Program-made: the position numbers and the translations under genes | The notes under the pieces: generated by a model | The model's database searches: none | What the model was told of the DNA's origin: nothing | The model's input: the letters and a program-made list of their open reading frames with translations, nothing else | Origin: Prevotella sp. | GTDB lineage: Bacteria > Bacteroidota > Bacteroidia > Bacteroidales > Bacteroidaceae | Direction of reading: 5' to 3' | NCBI GenBank assembly: GCA_017524385.1 | Contig: JAFWSS010000122.1 | Coordinates: 1-38,323 of the forward strand | Length of the DNA: 38,323 bases | Shown here: positions 32,805 to 38,323 of the stretch, one piece after another | Position numbering within the stretch: the stretch's first letter is position 1 | Layout of the letters: each line of letters starts with the position of its first letter

Positions 32805-33971
32805 ATGTTAGGCAACTTTACATTCCACAATCCCACGAAACTGCATTTCGGCGAGGATGCATTGAACAAACTGAGTGAAGAACTGACCCATTACGGCAGC
32901 AAGGTGATGCTCTGCTACGGCGGCGGCAGCATCAAGCGAAACGGCATCTACGACCTTGTTATGGCAGAGTTGAAGAAGGCTGGCTGCGAGGTGGTGGAAC
33001 TTTCCGGCGTGATGCCGAACCCCACCATCGAGAAAGTGCTTGAGGGCGCCCATCTTGCACGGCGCGAAGAGGTGGACCTCATCCTCGGCGTGGGCGGTGG
33101 CTCGACCATCGACTACTGCAAGGCCGTGGCCGGAAGCGCATGGTATGACGGCGACCCCTGGGAGTATTACTTCAAGAACTGGCAACCGATGACATGCCGC
33201 TGGATTCCCGTGGGCTGCGTGCTCACGATGGCAGGCACGGGGTCGGAGATGGACAGCTGCTCGGTCATCTCCAGCCACTCGGAGAACCGCAAATTGTTCT
33301 ACAACTTCCGCAATCCCGACTTCTCCATCCTCAACCCACGCTTCACCTTCACCGTGCCCCAATACCAGATGGTGGCCGGCATCTACGACATCATGAGCCA
33401 CATCCTCGAACAGTATCTCTCGGGCACCGACGACAACACCAGCGACTACATCGCCGAGGGCCTGATGCGCTCGCTCATCGTCAGTTCGCGCAAGGCATTG
33501 GTGAACGCCGAGGACTACGAGGCCCGCTCCAACATCATGTGGACGGCCACCTGGGCGCTGAACACCCTCATCGACCGCGGCAAGGCCACCGACTGGATGG
33601 TGCACATGCTGGGGCAGGCCGTCGCCGCTTTCACCGACGCCACTCACGGGCACACCCTCGCCGCCGTCAGCGGAGCCTATTACCGCCTTCTCATCAACAA
33701 GTCAACGGATGCCGTGATGAAGTTCAAGCGCCTGGCCATGAACGTATGGGACGTGCGTCCAGAAGGAAAGAGCGACGAACAGGTGGCTATGGAAGGCTTG
33801 GAGACGATGGAGCAATGGATGCGCGAACTGGGTCTGGCGATGAACATCACCGACTGCGGCGCCAAGCCCGAACTCATCGAGGGAATGGCCGACGCCTGCC
33901 CCATATGCCAAGGCGGCTACTACATTCTCAATCGCGACGAGGTGGTCGAGGTGCTGAAGGAGAGTTTGTAG
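32805..33971 (+). CDS. Iron-containing alcohol dehydrogenase (YqhD / butanol dehydrogenase type)
   Basis: This is a 388-aa group III dehydrogenase using NAD(P)H to reduce aldehydes. The N-terminal cofactor domain has LCYGGGSIKRNGIYD and LGVGGGSTIDYCKAVA. The middle has MAGTGSEMDSCSVISS. Metal-ligand regions are GIYDIMSHILEQYL (Asp and His) and HMLGQAVAAFTDATHGHTLA (His). It is close to YqhD/BdhA in length and motifs. The next gene starts 3 nt later and encodes an exported flavodoxin fusion, a curious partner for a cytoplasmic oxidoreductase. Physiological substrate not determinable from sequence. Confidence 0.9.
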   Translation: MLGNFTFHNPTKLHFGEDALNKLSEELTHYGSKVMLCYGGGSIKRNGIYDLVMAELKKAGCEVVELSGVMPNPTIEKVLEGAHLARREEVDLILGVGGGSTIDYCKAVAGSAWYDGDPWEYYFKNWQPMTCRWIPVGCVLTMAGTGSEMDSCSVISSHSENRKLFYNFRNPDFSILNPRFTFTVPQYQMVAGIYDIMSHILEQYLSGTDDNTSDYIAEGLMRSLIVSSRKALVNAEDYEARSNIMWTATWALNTLIDRGKATDWMVHMLGQAVAAFTDATHGHTLAAVSGAYYRLLINKSTDAVMKFKRLAMNVWDVRPEGKSDEQVAMEGLETMEQWMRELGLAMNITDCGAKPELIEGMADACPICQGGYYILNRDEVVEVLKESL

Positions 33972-33974
33972 GAT

Positions 33975-35138
33975 ATGAGACAGATTCATTTGTTTTTGAC
34001 AGCGATGCTGCTCATCTGCTTTTCTCCTGGCAACGAGATGATGGCAGAGGTGCCCAGCAATGCGGGCAAGACCCTCGTGGCGTATTATAGCTACACGGGC
34101 AACTGCCGCGAGATAGTGAACAAGTTGACCAGTCAGATTCAGGTCGACGTGCTGGAAATCCAACCGGCAGAGAAGGGACTGCACTACGAAGCCAACGGCT
34201 ATGCCCTCGGCACCCAGTTGCTGAACGCCATCAACGCCAACCCCAACTCCGCCAGCAGCTATCCCGCCATCGACCCGGTGACGACATCGCTCAACGACTA
34301 CCAGAACATCATCATCGTCACGCCGCTGTGGTGGAGCCAGATGGCAGCCATCATGCAGACCTACCTGTTCAACCATGGTCCTCAAATGGCAGGAAAGCAC
34401 GTAGGGTTGATTGTGTCGAGTGCCAGCAGCGGCATCAGCAGAGTCGTGGCCGACGCAAAAAGGCTTGTTCCCAATGCCGTGTGGATGGGCGACGCCCTGT
34501 GGATCAACAACTCGAATCGCCGCAACGCCACTTCGCTGATAGAGAACTGGCTCAAGAACCAGGATTTCGCAACAGAACAAACCACCACGGACAAGATGTA
34601 TGTCACCATCGGCGGACAGACGCAAAGCGTTACACTTGAGAACAATGCCTCCACCCGGGCGCTGGTGGAAAGGTTGCAACAAGCACCCGTCACCGTGACG
34701 CTCAACAGCAGTGGCGGCTTTGAGATATGGGGCACACTGGGCTTCTCGTTGCCCACAAGCGACCAACAGACGACGGCGCAGCCAGGCGACGTCATCCTCT
34801 ACAACAGCAGCAACATCTGCATGTTTTATGGCACCAACTCATGGAGCTACACCCGTCTGGGAAAGATCGACGGCTTGTCGGAGAGTGAACTGCGCACGTT
34901 CCTGAAAGCAGGTGAGAGCAACATCAGCGTCACCCTGTCGCTCATACCGGGAACAACCGTCATCAGAGGCGACTTAAACAACGACGGCGAGGTGAGCATA
35001 GTAGATGTGACCTTACTCGTCGACATCATTCTCGGGAATACAACGGAAGAGCATACCGAGGTCTCAGACGTGAACGGCGACGGGGATACGAACATCACCG
35101 ACGTGACAACGCTCGTGAGCAACATACTTGGTGCATAG
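33975..35138 (+). CDS. Exported flavodoxin / cyclophilin-like / dockerin fusion, 387 aa
   Basis: Residues 1-24 look like a signal peptide (IHLFLTAMLLICFSPGN). Residues about 32-195 are a flavodoxin fold with the FMN phosphate loop YYSYTGNCREI and the TPLWWSQMAA loop. Residues about 207-300 resemble the bacterial cyclophilin-like domain (MYVTIGGQTQSVTLENNAST, GDVILYNSSNICMFYG, YTRLGKI). Residues about 332-386 are a dockerin-like pair, GDLNNDGEVSIVDVTLLVD and SDVNGDGDTNITDVTTLVSN. The flavodoxin plus cyclophilin-like pairing is seen in gut Bacteroidetes; an added dockerin with export is unusual. It lies 3 nt after the dehydrogenase gene. An FMN-dependent redox role outside the cytoplasm is inferred. 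Confidence 0.82.
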   Translation: MRQIHLFLTAMLLICFSPGNEMMAEVPSNAGKTLVAYYSYTGNCREIVNKLTSQIQVDVLEIQPAEKGLHYEANGYALGTQLLNAINANPNSASSYPAIDPVTTSLNDYQNIIIVTPLWWSQMAAIMQTYLFNHGPQMAGKHVGLIVSSASSGISRVVADAKRLVPNAVWMGDALWINNSNRRNATSLIENWLKNQDFATEQTTTDKMYVTIGGQTQSVTLENNASTRALVERLQQAPVTVTLNSSGGFEIWGTLGFSLPTSDQQTTAQPGDVILYNSSNICMFYGTNSWSYTRLGKIDGLSESELRTFLKAGESNISVTLSLIPGTTVIRGDLNNDGEVSIVDVTLLVDIILGNTTEEHTEVSDVNGDGDTNITDVTTLVSNILGA

Positions 35139-35148
35139 TCAACGGCAC

Positions 35149-35187
35149 GGCTATCGATGCGGGCGAAGACACCCGCAATCGATAGCC
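35149..35187. terminator. Hairpin between convergent genes
   Basis: GGCTATCGATGCGGG (35149-35163) pairs with CCCGCAATCGATAGCC (35172-35187) with one bulged base. There is no clear T-run, so it may be an intrinsic terminator of weak type or only an mRNA 3' hairpin. Confidence 0.55.
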
Positions 35188-35214
35188 GCGACCTATTTCG
35201 GGCGAGCAAAAATC

Positions 35215-35775
35215 TCATCTATGCTGTTTGGGATGAAGCTTCTTATCCAACTTCATCTCCATGCGCAATTCCTTGACCACCGACTTGCCGAGAAAAGTCT
35301 CCGCCTGGCGTTTGCCGCAGTTAAATCGGAAAAGCAGGCGTTTTCCCCCTAACGGTTTCTTCTGCACCACGCACACGGAGGTGTTGGGCTCTCCGAGTCG
35401 GTCACCACCAGTTGCAGCCCTTCCCTTGAACTCCACCGTGGTATCGACATCCTTGCCGTAAAGTTCGAGGATGTCGTCAAGGGTGGCATATGCCTCGTCG
35501 TAGGTGGCACCAAGCCAGATACAGGTTTCCTTGATGTCTTCGAAGGACATGTCGGTGATGTCGTCGCGGAAGATAGACACATAATTGATCACCCTCCCAA
35601 GTCCGAGATAGTAGCCGAATGTCTCATCCTCGTCCTTATAGGTGAAAATCGAGAATTCACTATTGTCTGTCTCTGCTTCGGCTATCTCCATTCTCATACC
35701 AGCTGGGATGTTCTGTGCAGAGGCACTCATTGCAACCATCATTGTGGCTACAATTATCATCAAGCATTTTTTCAT
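35215..35775 (-). CDS. Exported protein of unknown function, 186 aa
   Basis: A clear signal peptide (KKCLMIIVATMMVAMSASA, cut before QNIPAG) precedes a mixed alpha/beta protein. Notable segments are FGYYLGLGRVINYVSIF, LGATYDEAYATLDDILELYG and, near the C-terminus, a basic stretch (KELRMEMKLDKKLHPKQHR). No known domain was recognised. It starts 20 nt after the ksgA stop and has no promoter box of its own, so it is probably transcribed from the ksgA promoters. Confidence 0.72.
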   Translation of the reverse strand: MKKCLMIIVATMMVAMSASAQNIPAGMRMEIAEAETDNSEFSIFTYKDEDETFGYYLGLGRVINYVSIFRDDITDMSFEDIKETCIWLGATYDEAYATLDDILELYGKDVDTTVEFKGRAATGGDRLGEPNTSVCVVQKKPLGGKRLLFRFNCGKRQAETFLGKSVVKELRMEMKLDKKLHPKQHR

Positions 35776-35795
35776 TTTGTCTTTAGTTTTATGGG

Positions 35796-36611
35796 TTAGT
35801 ATTGGTTTGTATTCGTTTCACGTTTCAGTTCAGCCTCCACCCTGTTGGTGAGTTCCACGAACTCCTGTATGGAGAGTTGCTCTGGCCTTCGTGTCATGAT
35901 GTCGCTTTGGAAGAATGCGTCGGATGCCTGTCCTACGGGGAATAGTTGGCGGAGACTCACCCTCAGCATTTTCCTCCGTTGGTTGAAGACGGTCTTCACC
36001 ACGCGCTGGAAGAGCGCCTCGTTGCATCCAAGATGCTCCACACTGTTGCGTGTCATCCTGATGACAGCGCTTTTCACCTTTGGCGGTGGGTTGAAGACGT
36101 GTTCATCCACAGTGAAGAGATATTCCACGTCATACCAAGCCTGGATGAGTACGCTGAGTATGCCGTATGCCTTGTTTCCCGCCGGGGAGGCGATACGCTG
36201 GGCCACCTCGCGCTGTATCATGCCCGTGCAGCAGGGAATGAGGTTCTTGTTTTCGAGCATCTTGAAAAAGATCTGCGTGGAGATGTCGTAGGGGTAGTTG
36301 CCGGTGAGCACGAACTGCCTTCCTTCGAAGAGCTGCGACAGGTCCATGCGCAAGAAGTCCCCTTCCACCACCTTTCCGTCAAGCATGGGGAAATGCTGAT
36401 GGAGATAAGCCACCGACTCGCGGTCGATTTCCACCACGCGTAGTTCACGGGGTTTCTCCATCAGATATTGGGTGAGCACTCCCATTCCCGGCCCCACCTC
36501 CAAGACGGGGATTTCCGGACAAGCATCCACGGTGTCGGCAATGGCTTTCGCCACGTTCAAGTCGATGAGGAAATGCTGTCCCAAGTTTTTCTTTGGCCTA
36601 ACTTTTTTCAT
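35796..36611 (-). CDS. rsmA: 16S rRNA dimethyladenosine transferase
   Basis: This 271-aa enzyme (also called KsgA) dimethylates two adenines at the 3' end of 16S rRNA. The ATG at 36609-36611 gives the family start MKKVRPKKNLGQHFLID; the longer frame to 36647 runs through the promoter. SAM-binding motif VLEVGPGMGVLTQYL, then VVEIDRES and VEGDFLRMD. The catalytic motif IV is LTGNYPYDIST (N-x-P-Y). The C-terminal rRNA-binding domain includes FNPPPKVKSAVIRM and VFNQRRKMLR. All are intact. Confidence 0.94.
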   Translation of the reverse strand: MKKVRPKKNLGQHFLIDLNVAKAIADTVDACPEIPVLEVGPGMGVLTQYLMEKPRELRVVEIDRESVAYLHQHFPMLDGKVVEGDFLRMDLSQLFEGRQFVLTGNYPYDISTQIFFKMLENKNLIPCCTGMIQREVAQRIASPAGNKAYGILSVLIQAWYDVEYLFTVDEHVFNPPPKVKSAVIRMTRNSVEHLGCNEALFQRVVKTVFNQRRKMLRVSLRQLFPVGQASDAFFQSDIMTRRPEQLSIQEFVELTNRVEAELKRETNTNQY

Positions 36612-36615
36612 CGGC

Positions 36616-36648
36616 TGCAAAGTTAGTATAAACCGAGTGGAATGCAAA
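36616..36648 (-). promoter_or_regulatory. Proximal rsmA promoter
   Basis: Minus strand TTTG (36645-36648), a 19-nt spacer, TAACTTTGCA (36616-36625). It is only 4 nt upstream of the start codon, so transcription begins within or at the very start of the gene. Either the leader is almost absent or the distal copy is the main one. Confidence 0.5.
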
Positions 36649-36704
36649 ACAAAAAAAAGACTTTTTTGCCTTCATTCCCGAGGTGCAGCCAAACTTCTCC
36701 GATA

Positions 36705-36737
36705 GGCAAAGTTAGTGTAAACCGAGTGGAATGCAAA
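36705..36737 (-). promoter_or_regulatory. Distal rsmA promoter
   Basis: Minus strand TTTG (36734-36737), a 19-nt spacer, TAACTTTG (36707-36714). It is the same element as the proximal copy, 89 bp upstream, and would give a leader of about 90 nt. Confidence 0.6.
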
Positions 36738-36921
36738 ACAAATAACAAAGTTTTTGTTTTCATTCCCGAGGTGCAGCCTAAATCTCCCCCGAAGTCGTAA
36801 GGGCGGGTCTACAAGATTGAAGATTGAGCGAATGCGGAACATGAAAAATATTATTAGCCAAAAACATAATAAATGGGGGATGGTCATCGTTAGAAAGATA
36901 TAATGACCAAAAAGATTGCCT

Positions 36922-37047
36922 ATGAAAATTTTTACCCTCGAAGAGACAGAACCCTCCCCCCGTACACTCAACTTCATCAGAGAATTCGCCCGCACCTGCC
37001 GCGTCATCGAGATGAACGGTGAAAGTTGCATCTATTGTCTGAACTAA
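36922..37047 (+). CDS. Small protein, 41 aa, upstream of rpe
   Basis: ATG 36922 to TAA 37045-37047 reads MKIFTLEETEPSPRTLNFIR, then EFARTCRVIEMNGESCIYCL and N. The segment PSPRTLNFIREFAR recalls short unannotated proteins of Bacteroidales with an EPSxRTLNFIRxFA core; this is memory, not a search. It is soluble in character and has three Cys (two as CIYC). It ends 9 nt before rpe and is probably co-transcribed. No promoter box was found in 36782-36921. The overlapping frame from 36903 (MTKKIAYENF) ends early and is less likely. Confidence 0.6.
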   Translation: MKIFTLEETEPSPRTLNFIREFARTCRVIEMNGESCIYCLN

Positions 37048-37056
37048 CCTTCAGCC

Positions 37057-37710
37057 ATGGCAACACTTGTCTCACCATCGTTATTGTCAGCCGACTTCAC
37101 CAACCTTCGCGGCGACATCGAGATGATCAACCGCAGCGAGGCCGACTGGTTGCATATGGACATCATGGATGGTGTCTTTGTTCCCAACATCTCTTTCGGA
37201 TTCCCCGTACTGGAAGCGGTGGCCGGCATATGCCAAAAACCGCTCGACGTGCATTTCATGACCGTACACCCCGAGGACTACATCGCACGGACAGCCAAAC
37301 TTGGCGCGATGATGATGAACGTACACTACGAGGCTTGCACACACCTCCACCGCACCATCCAGCAGATTCACTCCGCAGGAATGAAGGCCGGCGTGACCCT
37401 CAACCCCAGCACCCCCGTGTCGATGCTCGAAGACATCATCTGCGAGGTGGACATGGTGCTGCTGATGAGTGTCAACCCCGGTTTCGGCGGGCAGAAATTC
37501 ATTGAGAACACGATAGGGAAAGTCATCCGCCATCGCGAGATGATAGCATCGAAAGGGAGTCACGCACTCATTGAAGTGGACGGCGGCGTGCAGGACGAGA
37601 CGGCTCCCCGCCTGGTGAGCGCCGGTGTTGACGTGCTGGTCAGCGGCAGTTATGTGTTCAAGGCCAAAGACCCCATCGCCACCATCCACGACCTGAAAGC
37701 ATTAGGATAA
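37057..37710 (+). CDS. rpe: Ribulose-phosphate 3-epimerase
   Basis: This 217-aa TIM-barrel enzyme interconverts ribulose-5-phosphate and xylulose-5-phosphate. It shows SPSLLSADFTNL near the start, the metal-site HMDIMDGVFVPNISFG, DVHFMTVHPEDYI, LNPSTPVSMLEDI, VLLMSVNPGFGGQKF and IEVDGGVQDE. The C-terminal phosphate-binding VSGSYVFKAKDP is also present. The length is normal and the active-site His and Asp residues are in place. It follows the 41-aa gene by 9 nt and ends at a strong terminator. Confidence 0.95.
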   Translation: MATLVSPSLLSADFTNLRGDIEMINRSEADWLHMDIMDGVFVPNISFGFPVLEAVAGICQKPLDVHFMTVHPEDYIARTAKLGAMMMNVHYEACTHLHRTIQQIHSAGMKAGVTLNPSTPVSMLEDIICEVDMVLLMSVNPGFGGQKFIENTIGKVIRHREMIASKGSHALIEVDGGVQDETAPRLVSAGVDVLVSGSYVFKAKDPIATIHDLKALG

Positions 37711-37726
37711 ATCCTTACCACTTTTT

Positions 37727-37800
37727 CATCCCGAATTAGAGAATTGACTTTTGACCAAGACATCTTGGTGCATCAATTTTCCAATTCGGGATGTTTTTTT
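37727..37800 (+). terminator. Branched terminator after rpe
   Basis: CATCCCGAATT (37727-37737) pairs with AATTCGGGATG (37783-37793) and is followed by a run of T. Inside, GAATTGA/TCAATTT and CCAAG/CTTGG can form further stems, giving a long hairpin. Confidence 0.8.
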
Positions 37801-37820
37801 ACACGAATTACCAAATCAAA

Positions 37821-38075
37821 CAGCGGAAATGATTCTTAAACATATATTTAACATATAATTAACATGTAATTAATCATTAATTGTTGCACACAAAAATTAA
37901 TGGCAATTCGTGGGATAATTATAGTGAAATTCGTGTTGAGTTATTGACAACTATTTTTCAAACAACGGAAATGATTCTTAAACATATATTTAACATGTAA
38001 TTGGCATATAATTGACGCAAGTTCCAACAGACAGCGGAAATGATTCTTAAACATATATTTAACATATAATTAACT
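37821..38075 (+). repeat. Three AT-rich ~43-bp direct repeats
   Basis: CRRCGGAAATGATTCTTAAA followed by CATATATTTAACATRTAATT occurs at about 37821, 37964 and 38032. Spacing is irregular (143 and 68). Between copies 1 and 2 AATTCGTG is repeated. There is no ORF in 37801-38122. The repeats lie upstream of the probable transposase and may belong to the element's end or its regulatory region. Confidence 0.75.
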
Positions 38076-38122
38076 AAAGTTTCCCACCTTTTTGTAACAG
38101 TTTGAAAAATAAGTAGAAAAGA

Positions 38123-38196
38123 AACAGTTTCTCGAAAAAAGTTGTACCTTTGTAGGTGATAAGAAACTATTGTACAACTAACTAGGAGAAACTGTT
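38123..38196 (+). promoter_or_regulatory. Promoter with nested inverted repeats before the transposase gene
   Basis: The -7 box TACCTTTG is at 38145-38152. It lies between inverted repeats AACAGTTTCTC (38123-38133) / GAGAAACTGTT (38186-38196) and AGTTGTAC (38140-38147) / GTACAACT (38172-38179). The outer right arm ends at the start codon. This may be an operator, or part of the element's terminal structure. Confidence 0.55.
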
Positions 38197-38323
38197 ATGA
38201 TTGCAAAATTAGGTGATTTCAGCGAGATATCCAAGCTCACCAATGTTAAAAATCACATTGGGCGGGATATTTTTCATTTGTTCGGTCTATTTCGTCTATC
38301 TCAAACCCTAAGAAGGCTTGGCA
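38197..38323 (+). CDS. Probable insertion-sequence transposase, N-terminal fragment
   Basis: From ATG 38197 the frame is open to the window end (42 codons): IAKLGDFSEISKLTNVKNHI then GRDIFHLFGLFRLSQTLRRL. The GRDIFHLFGLFR segment resembles the N-terminus of DDE-type transposases of Bacteroidetes insertion sequences. This is judged from memory, and the catalytic core lies outside the window. The AT-rich repeats and inverted repeats just upstream fit a mobile element. It could be another protein; the family cannot be named safely. Confidence 0.55.
   Translation, partial: MIAKLGDFSEISKLTNVKNHIGRDIFHLFGLFRLSQTLRRLG

Larger units (their letters stand above)
36616..36781 (-). repeat. Duplicated 89-bp promoter repeat upstream of rsmA
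   Basis: Two copies 89 bp apart carry, on the minus strand, TTTTGC, ATTCCACTCG and TAACTTTGC. Distal parts match as well (CATTCCCGAGGTGCAGCC at 36673-36690 and 36761-36778, plus strand). The order of elements is like that of the aroB repeats at 7252-7478. Confidence 0.8.

Noticed and set aside
32808-33653. 281-codon antisense frame in the alcohol dehydrogenase gene (and the 354-codon one at 33702-34766)
   Set aside because: Same reason: antisense to genes with clear motifs, with composition of reversed codons.
37821-38075. CRISPR array from the three AT-rich repeats
   Set aside because: Spacing is irregular (143 and 68 bp), the repeats are AT-rich and there are only three, and a transposase start follows.

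Overview
The window looks like chromosome from a Bacteroidales bacterium, most likely Prevotella or a close relative. Three things point there. Promoters have the Bacteroidetes form (TTG or TTTG near -33, TAnnTTTG near -7) instead of sigma70 boxes. Starts lack Shine-Dalgarno runs. The families present (a NusB of Bacteroidetes type, large outer-membrane barrels with a carboxypeptidase-like N-domain, secreted proteins with dockerin-like or 'IY-NG' C-terminal tails) are typical of that group. No tRNA, rRNA or CRISPR array was seen.

Layout. 1-2550: the 5' part of nusB (minus) diverges from rplY-pth-hslR (plus), which ends at a long palindromic terminator. 2551-7200: a repeat patch, a 1023-aa outer-membrane barrel protein, a relic of a GLUG-repeat protein, and a secreted class A acid phosphatase (all minus). 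7250-8680: aroB behind a tandem array of promoter-bearing 73-bp repeats. 8681-14030: two surface-protein modules, each a ~600-aa exported protein followed by one or three ~60-aa acidic peptides of a common family. A MITE-like 186-bp element with a strong G-quadruplex motif lies between them. 14072-20402: a complete-looking menaquinone cluster on the minus strand, in transcription order thioesterase, isochorismate synthase, menD, menB, menC, menE. 20615-27177: a housekeeping operon, lysS-gpsA-pgi-HAD phosphatase-lipoprotein-mnmA. 27260-29061: two outer-membrane barrel genes facing each other, both preceded by the same 21-bp direct-repeat element at the same distance from the promoter. 29194-32312: frr-rsgA-beta-propeller (minus). 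32805-35138: an iron-type alcohol dehydrogenase followed by an exported flavodoxin/cyclophilin-like/dockerin fusion. 35215-36611: ksgA plus an exported protein (minus), driven by a duplicated promoter related to the aroB repeats. 36922-37710: a 41-aa gene and rpe. 37800-end: three AT-rich repeats and the start of a probable transposase.

Most of the coding is ordinary: translation (L25, Pth, Hsp15, LysRS, RRF, RsgA, KsgA, MnmA), central metabolism (Pgi, GpsA, Rpe, AroB) and menaquinone for anaerobic respiration. The less ordinary parts are the small-peptide family, the shared 21-bp regulatory repeat, the dispersed promoter repeat, the exported flavodoxin fusion and the MITE-like element. All functional statements come from reading motifs in the sequence; no database search was run.
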